Positions 44,600 to 56,500 of a stretch of DNA of 64,000 bases are shown here, piece by piece (position 1 is the first letter of the stretch; every line of letters starts with the position of its first letter). Below the pieces are notes generated by a model that saw only the letters and a program-made list of their open reading frames with translations, had not been told where the DNA came from and did not search any database. This DNA is from Stramonita haemastoma (Eukaryota > Mollusca > Gastropoda > Neogastropoda > Muricidae): NCBI GenBank assembly GCA_030674155.1, contig CM060335.1:46971233-47035232 (forward strand). Reading direction: 5' to 3'. The position numbers and the translations under genes were made by a program.

Positions 44600-45725
44600 T
44601 CTAACCTTGTCTCTGAACTGTCTGACTTAATCTCTGTTTATGTCTATTTGTCTCTAAAGTTTCTTACGTATTCTCTGTTTCTGTCTGTTTCTTTCTGAAG
44701 TTTCTTACGTATTGTCTGTTTCTATTTGTCTCTGAAGTTTCTTATATATTCGCTGTTTCTGTCTGTTTGTCTGAAGTTTCTAACATTCTGTCTCTGGTTG
44801 TCTTTGAAGTTTCCGACGTATTCTCTGTTTCTGTCTGTTTGTCTCTGAAGTTTCTTACGTATTCTCTGTTTCTGTCTGTGTTTCTGAAGTTTCCGATGTA
44901 TTCCCTGATTCTCTCTGTTTGTTTCTGAAGTTTCTTACATATTCTCTGATTCTGTTGTTTGTCTCTAAAGTTACTGATGTATTCTCTGATTCTCTCTGTT
45001 TGTTTCTGAAGTTTCTTACGTATTCTCTGATTCTGTCTGTTTCTTTCTGAAGTTTCCGACATATTCTCTGATTCTCTCTGTTTGTTTCTGAAGTTTCTTA
45101 CGTATTCTCTGATTCTGTCTGTTTGTTTCTGAAGTTTCTTACATATTCTCTGATTCTGTCTGTTTGTCTCTAAAGTTACTGATGTATTCTCTGATTCTCT
45201 CTGTTTGTTTCTGAAGTTTCTTACGTATTCTCTGTTTCTGTCTGCTTGTTTCTGAAGTTTCTTACGTATTCTCTGTTTCTGCTTGTTTCTGAAGTTTCTG
45301 ACGTATTCTCTGATTCTGTCGGCTTGTTTCTGAAGTTTCTTACGTATTCTCTGATTCTGTCTGTTTCTGAAGTTTCTGACGTATTATCTGATTCTGTCTT
45401 CTTGTTACTGAAGTTTCTGACGTAGTCTCTGTTTCTGTCTGCTTGTTTCTGAAGTTTCTGACGTATTCTCTGTTTCTGTCTGCTTGTTTTTGAAGTTTCT
45501 GACATATTTTCTGTTTCTGTTTGTCTCTAAAGTTTCTGATGTATTCTCTGTTTCTGTCTGTTTGTTGTTGAAGTTTCTGACGTATTCTCTGTTTTTGTCT
45601 GTCTCTAAAATTTCTAACTTACTCTCTGTTTTTGTCTCTTTGTCTCTGAAATTTCTAACATTCTGTCTCTGTTTGTCTCTGAAGTCTTTTGACTTACGCT
45701 CTGTTTCGGTCTGTTTATATCTTTT
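44600..45725. repeat. 39-bp minisatellite
   Basis: About 28 copies of a unit such as TCTGAAGTTTCTTACGTATT plus CTCTG-TTCTGTCTGTTTGT. At 39 bp the period is 13 codons, which makes the - strand look like a Glu/Thr/Ser/Asn/Arg-rich repeat protein. No start, promoter or flanking coding context supports that. Confidence 0.9.
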
Positions 45726-45729
45726 AGGT

Positions 45730-46420
45730 GAAAGCAGTGATTTCACTCATAATATATTTTTTTCAGTTTTTTAAAAGATTGCTTTAAGTTTTTTCCCTTG
45801 TTGAACGTTCAGGCAGCAACTACTGTTGTCTGTCATTTGGGTGAAAATACGTTGCATTGCCGTTAAGCACCTGACAAGTCTGGCCAGCGCATCCAACTTT
45901 GGCGTCAGAGAAAATTGTTATTTCTTAGTATTTATGAAAAAAAATTAAACAGCATTAGAATGGACCAGTGAGGCAGAAAAAAGATGATAGGGAGGTGACA
46001 GGGGCTAAAAAGGAGGCAAAATCAAAGAAAAGGGTAGAAAAGATGGAATTTGTTGCACAGAATTTCCAGAAGGTGGCGATGTTGTTTACACTGACAGGCC
46101 ACCAGCATCACCCTGGGGATTCTTCAGTTTTACCAAGGAACTTTCACTATTCATTTTGTCACACATGCCAAATGTGACATGATAAACCTTTGTTGACCAA
46201 TATATATCCCTAGTGCTGGACATGCTTTCGGTGCAAGCTGAAATTATTTGGTGTTTCTGCAGCCTATCCAAAATTGACCTAGTATCCAGGATTCTTAGGG
46301 TATATACTTTTCCTCCATAAAAATGCAAACATGAATGATTGTTAATTTCATTTTGAGATTGTTTGGTGGTTCCTCTTTCATGGCTTCAAATTGGACGTAG
46401 TCTTCGATCCACTAAGTTTA
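45730..46420 (+). repeat. Intron with repeat R1, copy c
   Basis: 46060-46120 (TTTCCAGAAGGTGGCGATG, then GGCCACCAGCATC) is a third copy of R1. The rest, 45730-46055 and 46130-46420, shows no feature. Confidence 0.5.
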
Positions 46421-47196
46421 GTTTCTTTTGCATTTGTTTGGAGTTGTGTGCATGGAGTTGGAACCAAATTTTCTGGGTTGACTTTATCTCTTCTTTTGTG
46501 TATTTGTAATAGGTTGGTGCCAAATTCTTTGAGTTGACTTCATCTCCTCTTTTGTGTATTTGTAGTGGTTTGGTACCAAATTCTTTGGGTTGGATGTCAT
46601 CTCCTTTCTACTTCTGTAATGAGCTGGATCCAGTCTTCATGTTTGATTTGATCTCAGTATCTATATCTGTAATGAGCTAGAGCCAATCTCCAGGGTTGAT
46701 TTGATCTCTGTTTTTATATCTTTAATGAGCTAGTGTCAATCTTCAGGTTGATTTGATTTCTGTTTCTATATCTGTAATGAGCTAGTGTCAATCTTCAGGT
46801 TGATTTGATCTCTGTTTCTATATCTATAATGAGCTAGTGCCAATATTCAGGGTTGATTTGATCTCTGATTGTTTATCTATAATGAGCTAGTGCCAATATT
46901 CAGGGTTGATTTGATCTCTGTTTCTATATCTGTAATGAGCTAGTGCCAATATTCAGGGTTGATTTGATCTCTGTTTGTTTATCTATAATGAGCTAGTGCC
47001 AATCTTCACGGTTGATTTGATCTCTGTTTCTATATCTATAATGAGCTAGTGCCAATATTCAGGGTTGATTTAATCTCTGTTTGTTTATCTATAAAGAGAT
47101 AGTGCCAATATTCAGGATTAATTTGATCTCTTTTTCTATATATGTAACGAACTGGTGTCAAAGTATTCAGATTTGATTTCATCTTTATTTTTATAT

Positions 47197-47944
47197 TTTT
47201 TAATTTTTGTTTTGTTTTGGGTTTTTTTTGGCTGCCTCATCTACCGCAACATCCCGGTCCTGCTGTTGCCACGCCGCTCATTTCAAAATCCCTGCCACAG
47301 CTATAACCAGATTTCTTATGTCTCATCCTCAGTGTCAGGAGTCCACAGGGAGAACATTAATATCAGGCTGCCATGGGGCTACCAGCCAGAGGGGTCCTGC
47401 ACTGCTGTTGGGTCACTTTGGTGGTGTTCGGTGGTGCTTGTTCTGAGCTAACATACGCAGGGCACCACCTACTAAGCCCTCTACTAACAACAGTATTAGC
47501 ACAGTCGCGGAGCCAGACTGAGTGAGTCAGCCACCCGAGATGGTGACCACCACAACGTCCCTCCAACGACCGTCCGCCACGAACTTCCAACCCCAAAGGC
47601 TTTAACACAAACTCACCACAGGCGCATAAGTGTATGGGGAAACCGAATCTGAGATTACCATGAGACCAGATTAACAGGGGCCACGGAATCAGAACAAATT
47701 TTTATTTTGCATTATGATCAATGGTAATGAGGATTTCAAATGGTAATGAGGGCTTCAAATTCGCTTCTGTAAAGTGGATGAAGGTCTACTGTGTGTCCCA
47801 GTCTTCCCAATAAGTCCACAGCACACTCACTCTAGGTAGGAGCCTGCTGGAGTCAGAAATATTCCTATGCCTCTTATGGAAATCAAACCTGCGACCCTCC
47901 AGTCTGAAATCCAAGGCACAAACCACTAGGCCATGGTGGCTGAT
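47197..47944 (+). mobile_element. 748-bp composite insertion in the minisatellite
   Basis: Starts T-rich, then repeat R2 (47265-47415), then a tRNA-like SINE on the - strand. The SINE has box A CCTAGTGGTTT, complement of 47921-47931, and box B GGTTTGATTTCC near 47882. TCTTTATTTTTATAT (47182-47196) and TCTTTATTTCTATAT (47945-47959) form a 15-bp target duplication with one mismatch. Confidence 0.7.
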
Positions 47945-48343
47945 TCTTTATTTCTATATCTATAATAAGCTGGTGCTAAAGTATTCAGGGTTGATTGCAT
48001 CTCTGTTTCTATATCTATAATAAGTTGGTGCTAAAGTATTCAGGTTGATTGCATCTCTGTTTCTATATCTATAATAAGCTGGTGCTAAAGTATTCAGGGT
48101 TGATTGCATCTCTGTTTCTATATCTATAATAAGCTGGTGCTAAAGTATTCAGGGTTGATTGCATCTCTGTTTCTATATCTGTAATAAGCTGGTGCTAAAG
48201 TATTCAGGGTTGATTGCATCTCTGTTTCTATATCTGTAATAAGCTGGTGCTAAAGTATTCAGGGTTGATTGCATCTCTGTCTCTACATCTGTACTGAGCT
48301 GGTGCTAAAGTATTCAGGGTTGATTTCATCACTTTTTCTATAT

Positions 48344-48619
48344 GTAACAGAGCGCAGATATTTGATCTGCCGCGACTCTGTACAACTTCTCCGCATCGAC
48401 AGCACGGTCAGACAGTGGGAATGTGGCCTCTAAAAAGAGGCTGCATAAATACTACATTTTACCACTACGGGCAAAGTGCATGCAGAGGACGGCTTTCGAC
48501 CACCCCCAACGATACAGAACGTCGCACAATTCACAGGTGTGGATCTAAATTTAGATCCACGACTCTGCTATTGGCAGTTCGGATCGCATGGGAAGTAATC
48601 TAATTACCGCCCCACCACA
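48344..48619. mobile_element. 276-bp unclassified insertion in the minisatellite
   Basis: The array stops after TATAT (48339-48343) and resumes at TATAT (48620-48624), so a 5-bp duplication is likely. The insert has no terminal inverted repeats, no A tail and no obvious pol III boxes. It contains a perfect 22-bp palindrome at 48539-48560 (GTGGATCTAAA and its complement) and the hairpin GCCTCTAAAAAGAGGC (48425-48440). I cannot assign it to a family. Confidence 0.65.
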
Positions 48620-49104
48620 TATATCTGTAATAAGTTGGTGCTAAAGTATTCAGGGATGATTTCATTTCTGTCTCTACATCTGTACTGAGCTGGTGCTAAG
48701 GTATTCAGGGTTGATTTCATCTCTGTTTCTGTATCTGTAATGAAATGGTGCCAACTTATTCAGGGCTGATTTAATCTCTGTCTCTATATCTGTACTGAGA
48801 TGATGCTAAAGTGTTAAGGGTTGATTTCATCTCTGTTTCTATATCTGTTATGAAATGGTGCCAGTCGTTAGGTTTCGTTTCATTTCTGTTTCTATATTAG
48901 TAATGAGCTAGTGACAAGGTATTCAGGGCTGATTTCATCTCTGCTTTTTAATATCTGTAATGAGCTGGTGCCAAAGTATTCAGGGTTGATGCCATCTCTG
49001 TTTCTATATTTGTAATAAGCTGGTGCCAAAGTATTCAGGTTTGATTTCAAAGCGAGTTTGTTGCTATTTCTTCATCACAAAAACATGGAGATGAATGTCT
49101 GATA

Positions 49105-49397
49105 AAGGTAAAGGTGTTACTATAACTTATGTGGTTGTTGGAAGCGAGATGTCAGAGATCTTAACTTCTCCAGGGCCCAGCATTTTGAGAGAAGTGCCCA
49201 TCTCATCTCCTTCACTGCTTTACCTTCCCTGACCCTAAAGAGGGCATGTACCCATTTACAGCTTGGTGAACTGCGTGACTGTTCTGTAGCCAAGGCGTGC
49301 AAACAGTCACCCATCTACATGGTAACCACACTCATGTCTGCTTACCTTAACTTGGGGAAAGCAAGCGCTCTGACCACTGAGCTGTTCTGTTCCCTTG
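49105..49397 (+). mobile_element. SINE-2, copy 2, with target duplication
   Basis: Same family as 43177-43474: AAGGTAAAGGTGTTAC start, GTACCCATTTACAGC-TGGTGAACT middle, GCTCTGACCACTGAGCTG end. ATGTCTGATA at 49095-49104 and 49398-49407 is a perfect 10-bp target duplication. Confidence 0.9.
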
Positions 49398-49579
49398 ATG
49401 TCTGATAGTGAACTAAATTGTCAGAGTTGAACCACCACTTAAAAAAAACAATATGGTGCTATATTTGGTGGGAGGATGGTTATTAGAACCTTGAGCTATG
49501 AATAAAAACTGCACTACAATCATCTTATATCTGTCTACTTGTCTCATACCTGAATAAACTCGTGATCAAAGAATACACT

Positions 49580-49920
49580 ACCAGAAATTTAATGTGCCTT
49601 TAAACCAGGCCGCCATACTATCATCATGATGTTCATATCGGAAAAGATCAAAATGAAAGTGCATTGATAAAAACCTGGATCTCTACATTGTCTTCATTGA
49701 TCTCACAAAGGCCATCAACACAGTGAACAAGGAGGCAATCTGGCCCTTCCTGGGCTGAATAAAAAGCGTTTTTTTCCACTATTCCACTTGGCATGCAGGG
49801 TTTTGTTCTCTCCAATGGAAAGTATCCAAAGCCAGTTTAGATATCAAATGGCTTAAAGCAAGGATGTTTGCTTGCTTGTGGTGTTTTTCAACTTTTCAAC
49901 CTCATCTCCACAGGTGAGCT
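49580..49920 (+). pseudogene. LINE reverse transcriptase relic
   Basis: NLDLYIVFIDLTKAINTVNK matches the RT palm motif (FxDLTKAFDTV) of a common molluscan LINE type, and a GVKQGC-like remnant occurs near 49860. It is short, broken and of uncertain clade. 49400-49580 has no feature. Confidence 0.6.
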
Positions 49921-50023
49921 GCGTCTTGTGGCAGGGCACTTCTTGTTAAGGAGAGGTGAGGGCCTGACACTGTGGAGCCAACCTCTGCCCAACTCAACAA
50001 TTCATTAATATGTCTCTCCACCC

Positions 50024-50420
50024 TCACCTGCACCTAGCGCGTAGTCTATCTAGTACAGTAGATCTTTGGAGCACCACTGAAGGTTTTATCACTAGCTTTT
50101 TCCGCTCGTCACAGTACTCAGCTTTCCAAAGTATGTCGTTCGACACAAGGCAGGTCCACTCTCTGATGTTGTCCTCCCATCGTTTTCTCTGCCTACCTCT
50201 TTGTGTCTCTCCAGTGCAGATGTTCGTGTGATGTGCCTGTGCCACTCAAGGTGTTTTTTTTTTGTTTTTTTAATTGAATTCAGGAGCTCGTCATATAGTC
50301 TGATGGCTTTTTCAATTCTAATTTTTACATCCTCGTTAGTCATGTGATCTCTGATAGGAGATAGCCCCCATCCTAAAGGTGGACAATAACAGCAGCCAAT
50401 GAAAGGACATAGGCAAAGGA
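50024..50420 (-). pseudogene. RTE-like LINE relic, C-terminal end
   Basis: The - strand reads KKHLEWHRHITRTSALERH, then after a shift TGETQRGRQRKRWEDNIREW. This parallels the RRGRQKKSWVDNIKDW tail of LINE C. A C15 run lies just beyond at 50467. The rest of 50420-50560 has nothing clear. Confidence 0.65.
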
Positions 50421-50568
50421 GATGAGAAGCTTTCATTGCAAATGTTTCTCTGATGGGACATAACACCCCCCCCCCCCCCCCCGCCTCCATCCTTTCCCAG
50501 GCAGGTATGACTGCAGTGGGGAGGCTCAGGGCTGGTGCCTGTAAGAGAAGAGGGACATTCTGTTTCAG

Positions 50569-50643
50569 AGATCAAACGCGGGAAGCCCTGCAGAAGAGCT
50601 GTAGACTGTCAGCAGAGCTCACTTTGTGATCATGGTGTATGCA
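50569..50643 (+). CDS. Exon: EB/EGF-like cysteine-rich module 2
   Basis: The acceptor is TGTTTCAG (50561-50568) and the donor GTGAGT (50644). It is 75 bp, phase 1 at both ends. It reads KIKRGKPCRRAVDCQQSSLC then DHGVC, with spacing C-x5-C-x5-C-x4-C. It aligns with the modules at 44497-44580 and 59152-59232 in Cys spacing and in the final C-a/GT splice context. Its small size hides it from ORF-length filters. Confidence 0.75.
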
Positions 50644-50690
50644 GTGAGTAGTGCCTGTCACCTCAGTCTCTTCTCACATTAATTGTCCCA

Positions 50691-50752
50691 TCTCTCTCTC
50701 TGTCTCTGTCTCTCTGTCTCTCTCTGTCTCTCTCTGTCTCTCTGTCTCTCTT

Positions 50753-50828
<76 letters not shown>
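50691..50828. repeat. (CT)n microsatellite
   Basis: CTGT/CT mix passing into pure CT, ending in CAG. It starts 45 bp after the exon 8 donor. The following 50830-51370 is AT-rich intron in which I see nothing. Confidence 0.95.
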
Positions 50829-50830
<2 letters not shown>

Positions 50831-51375
50831 ATGCTCATTATTTGTTTCTTGTCTTCCACTTTGATTTTGTTATCATCATCATTATAATTATCAATCTTAT
50901 CATCATCGTAATTATTATCATTATAATCACCATTGCTATTATTAGTGCAATTATAACAAGTATCATTATTTACCGTTTTCTGTACTTTTTAAATTGATAA
51001 ATATTCTTATTTATTTGCTCTTTTATTGTCCTTTTTCACTGTTATGGATATTTAATCACTAGTGGTTATCTTACATACCTGAACTCGACCTATTTCCTTG
51101 CTTGACTTTTTTTTCTTTTCTTTTTTTTAAATTGATTTTCCTTGACTGAAGAGGGAATGAAGAAAACCCAATGTGTATGTTTGTTCCTTTTTTCAATACT
51201 TTTTAATTTGTTTGTTTTGGTTTGTTCCCAGGATCAATATTGGTTGTAGCTTAGTTTATCTTTTTCGTCATAGACTTAGGGTTTTTAAAAACAATGCATT
51301 ATTTTTTAATCCCTGATAATGGCATGGACTTGATGTCAAAAAGCACATGGGTTCTTATTCACTGTCCTCGTGCGC

Positions 51376-51935
<560 letters not shown>

Positions 51936-52399
51936 GGGACCCTCCATCCACTAGTCCTTGGCTATAGGAGGTGGTCTGTGTCCTAGTCTTTGAAATGAGG
52001 TGATAATCGGAGATGATGTGATTAACTTGGATTTAGTTTCACGGAAAAGAATTGAGCGCAGCAAGAGTTGCCCTTGACAAAATTTTTGTCGCAAAAATGC
52101 CACTGGCACAGAAAATGAAACAGGCGCAGATAAGCTTTTTTTTTTCTCTTAAAGCGGCGCTGCTGTTAAGGCAACAGGCTACCCCCCTTGCGAGAGTAGC
52201 CGGAATTTTGTGTAGAGAAATATGCCCTGACAGAAAGTGGTATACAATACAGTACAAGTGAAGTGAGTGGTGTCTGCACATCTTCTTTTCAAATGTTGAT
52301 GATGCTGATCCTATATTTAACGGTAATTTTGCAAAGGTAAGAAAACAATATATGAACAAGTACACACACAAAAAAATAAGCAGATAAGCAGAAATTAGA

Positions 52400-53398
52400 G
52401 TTTCCTTGCTGATGTTGTTCTCGATATTTATCAAACGATAGTTGTTCCAGCTTACTTCTATGGCTGTGAAATTTGAGGTTATGAAAATATTGAGGTTTTG
52501 GAGATATGACCGCTAACGTTTTTGAGGCATCTCTTCAGACTTAAAAGAAGCACAATGACTTATCTTATATATGGTGAAATTGGAATTTATATACCCTCAA
52601 TCTGTATTAATGGTATAAGACTGATCAGATTTCGGTCTTATTATATAACTGACAGTTCTGACAAATCTTCATCAAAATTGTGTCATGTACTATATGATTT
52701 TTAATATTAATGGAGTTTAATGCTCACAATGGATAAAATAAATCTATATAATCTTAATAAAAACAGGGGTTTGACTGTATTTGGGAAACACAGACTTTTG
52801 TAAACAAATACAGTTATAAGGGCATTAAAAGATAACTTAATGATGCCGTGTTCAAAAGAGTTGAAGGGAAGTAAGAAATGCATGTTTTATAGCAGTTACC
52901 AAAAATCAAAAATGTTTTGAAAGGGAAGAGTACAGTTACAGTGAGTCTCCACACAATGATATGATTTCTGTATTTAGATTCACTTGTATCAACCAGTCGG
53001 TGCCATTGAGACAGGACGAGTGAATGGCATTTAACACGAAAATCGTCTGTGTAGACAATGTAATACGACTACAATGGGCGATGCGTTTCACTTTATAATG
53101 GAATGTTCACATTTTTCTGAGCTTTGGAAGAATGTTCTACCTCATGAATATATTATATGTGTTCATATTTTGTAATTTTTTTTTCTGTCTGAAAAGATCT
53201 TGTCAAAATAGAGCAAATTTACAGTCAAGAGTAAAGTTGCATAGAAGGTTGACTACATTTTTAGTTTTATCAGGTGCAGTGTTATCAATGTTTCTGTTAA
53301 TGCGTTAGAAACGTAAAAGCTGATTTTGTCTACTGAAATCCTCCATGCCCCAAGACCGGTCAAAGGCAAATTCAATCTTAAATCTTAAATCTTGAAGA
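52400..53398 (+). mobile_element. LINE H: decayed 3' part of a LINE B-like element
   Basis: PAYFYGCE and VLEI (52450), RHLFRLKRSTMTYLIYGEIG (52530) and GDAFHFIMECSHFSELWKN (53075-53130) match the C-terminal thumb and Cys/His tail of LINE B-type proteins. It ends in a short TCTTAAA-type tandem tail (53378-53398). Stops and shifts throughout. It abuts the (GT)n that borders LINE E. Confidence 0.65.
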
Positions 53399-53400
53399 AT

Positions 53401-53418
53401 GTGTGTGTGTGTGTGTGT
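53401..53418. repeat. (GT)9 at the 3' edge of LINE E
   Basis: Nine GT units followed by (TTG)n, which in LINE E orientation is an ACAACAAC tail running into (AC)9. Confidence 0.9.
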
Positions 53419-53509
53419 TGTTGTTGTTGTAGTTCAATTTAAAGTCTATTCACACTTGGTGATATTAGACTAAACAAAGAACAAAACAAATAAACAAACA
53501 AATAAAACC

Positions 53510-56500
53510 CTACCATAAAATATTTACAGAAGACTTGGAAATAATCCTAGCAACATCAAAAATCAACGGTTTTCGCGAAACTACATTCAATGGTTCCCTT
53601 GCAATTTCAATGCCATTTTCTTTATATACTGAATTTAGAACTGAACATTGAAAAATAAGATGTTCACAAGATAATGGTTCAGAACAGGAGCAAGTTACAT
53701 TTCGAGAATATTTGGTCTTCCAGGAGTTTAATCGCAACTTATAAATGATGTTAGAAATATGTCTTGGATAGCCTAGTATTTCAAATTTCCCATGGAAGTT
53801 AAACTTATGTACATGATTTTCCAATAATGAATTAATTTCACGACAATCATTTTTTAAGTTATGAACTGGGCAATCTCGTTTTGAACCTTTTTTTGCAAGA
53901 TTATCTGCTATTTCATTCCAGTATATTCCGCAGTGTGAAGGAATCCAGCAAAAATTTATTCCTATACCTTTTGTCATGATACAATGTATCAAATATTTTA
54001 TTTCAAATAATAAATCTGTCCTTACTTTTGAGCTCCAATCTTGTAAGCTATACAGTACAGACTTTGAGTCAACACAAAAAGCGAAGTGAGAAAATGCAAA
54101 ATTACTATTATTTATAGTAATCAGAGCCATAAGTATGGCATAGAGTTCGGCGCTGAATATGGAGAAACCCTTCCCTAAACAGAAAGATTTTTGTATCTTC
54201 AGAGCAGGAATAACAAAACCTGATCCTGCATTTAAGTCATAAACAGAACCATCTGTAAACACTTTTATATGATTTTGATAATTTGTTTCAAGATGTTGTT
54301 TTACATCAGAAGTCAACATATTAATATTGTCATCTTTTTTTAGCATGGTATAATCAATATCAAATTTAGCCTCTTTATGCTCCCACTGTGGTATCTTAGG
54401 AACTATTGGGGCAATGGGTATTGATGAAATGTCAATATTACACTCTGACAGTAAATCGTCTATGTAATTATGAATTGGGCAAAGTGATGAAATATGTTGA
54501 GCCCTCTTAGGATAATCCTTGACTGAGTCAATGAGTACTTCTGTTTTTAATGAATTTGATACTGAAAGACTTCTTGTAACAAACTTAGCTACAGCTAAAT
54601 GACGATGATCTGATAAAGAAAGTAAATTGACTTCTCTGTATGTATTCAGTGTATTTGTGTGTACAGGGACTCCAAGAGCTAGTTTAATCGATTTACTATC
54701 AATGCTTTGCAGCTTTTTCAATAAAGAAGGAGGAGCTGAATGATAAACCTCCTGCCCATAAACCAACGTTGATCTGACTAGACTAGTTGCTAAGTGAAGG
54801 AGAGTCTTTGTGTCCTGACCCCATGGCTGAACAGTAATAATTTTGAGAAGATTAAAACGTTTCCTTGCTTTGTTTACTAGACTCTCAATATGGAATCTCC
54901 AATTTAATTTGGGGTTTAAATGAACACCCAGAAATTTAACATTTTGAGAATATTTTAAGGTTTCCCCATTTATGTGTAATGCTGGTAAACAATTGGGATT
55001 TTCACCATTCAGAAATAGCATTAATTTAGTTTTTTCTCCTGAAAGAGAAAGACCATTTTCTTTCATATAAGTATCTAATTTATCTATTTCTAATTGATAA
55101 ATTTTGTTGATATGGTTTATAATTCTTTTAGAGGTATGTTTCCTAATGCTTGTATTCATCCAAATTGCAATGTCATCAGCATATTGAGCTAGGTTTATAT
55201 TGTTTGACAGAACTTTTGGAAGGTCATGAATAAGAATAGAAAACAATATAGGAGCTATTATTGACCCCTGAGGAATACCAATATCAATATTTTTGAAAGA
55301 TGAATACACTGATCCAACTCTTGCACACATCGATCTTTCTGATAGAAAACTCTTAAAGTATTGAAACATTTCACCATTAACTCCAATAAGTTTCAGTTTG
55401 TATAATAATCTAGCATGCCATACGCTATCATACGCTTTACTAATGTCAAAGAAAGTGGCAAGTGTGCTTTTTCTGTGTGCAAACTGGTACTTAATATGAC
55501 TTGTAAGTTTCACTAGATGATCTGTTGTACAACGACCTTTTCTGAATCCAGCCTGATTCACTGGAATTATATTTTCCTTTTCACAGAAATACAAAAGGCG
55601 TCTTTGGACGATTTTTTCTAAAACTTTTCCCACTTGTGAAGTTAGTGCTATTGGTCTGTAATTATTAATACAAGATCTTGATTTGCCCTTTTTTGGAACC
55701 GGTATTACAATTGACCTCTTCCAGGGGGTAGGGAGAGTTCCATTTAACCAACATTTTTGGTAAAACGAATGAAGTAATTCCTTCCATTTTAAAGGCAAGT
55801 GTAGTAATAATTGGTATGAAATGCCATCAATGCCCACAGCACTGTAATTTGAAGAGAATGATTCTAACGCTTCGTTAAATTCTTTAAAAGTGATAGAAGA
55901 ATTTAAAAAGTACTCTTGTTTGGAAACCGGATCTTTATATTCATCTTTTCTTTCTTCTGTCTCTCTAAAGCCTTTGTCAGACTGATTCAGACTTGACAAA
56001 GAGTTGTTATCTGAAAAAGACTTTACAAATGCTTCAGCCTTGTCCAAGGAGGAAGGCATTTCATTATTATGGAGTTTTATTGGAAAGACAGGCAAAATGT
56101 TTCCATTTTTCATTTTTTTAACTTTTTTCCACACTTTGTGTAAATCTTTCGATTCAGATATTTCATCCCTACAAAAATTTGAAAAATAAGTTTTCTTGGC
56201 TAGAGCTACAACTCTGTTACTATGATTCTTAGCTTGCTTCATATTAATGAAGTTTACTTCCGATCTGTCTTGTAGCCATTTTTTAAAAGCTAATTTTTTT
56301 AAGTATACCGCTTCCTCACATTCATTATTCCACCACACATTCCCAAAGTACTTCCAATCTTGCATCTTTTTGCATTTGGGAATAGATTTTTCTGCTGCCT
56401 GTAAAACAGCTTTGCAAAATTTGTCATATGACGAATCAATAGTTTCATCTAAAAGATATTTACAGTTTATGTTAGATAATATGGACTGAAATAGGTCCCA

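Larger units (their letters stand above)
46420..49070. repeat. 53-55-bp minisatellite, interrupted twice
   Basis: Units such as CTGTTTCTATATCTATAATA plus AGCTGGTGCTAAAGTATTCA run from 46420 to 47196, 47945 to 48343 and 48620 to 49070. The left end is more degenerate (GAGTTGACTTCATCTC forms). Two unrelated insertions (47197-47944 and 48344-48619) break the array, so their borders can be read precisely. Confidence 0.9.

Noticed and set aside
44742..45746. - strand Glu/Thr/Asn-rich repeat ORFs
   Set aside because: They mirror the 39-bp minisatellite; there is no supporting gene structure.
47207..47451. ORFs in repeat R2 ending in a Gly-His-Phe-Gly-Gly stretch
   Set aside because: The similar block at 40500-40640 does not keep the same reading frame, so conservation is at DNA level only.
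47800..47945. tRNA gene on the - strand
   Set aside because: tRNA-like boxes belong to a SINE inside an insertion with a target duplication.
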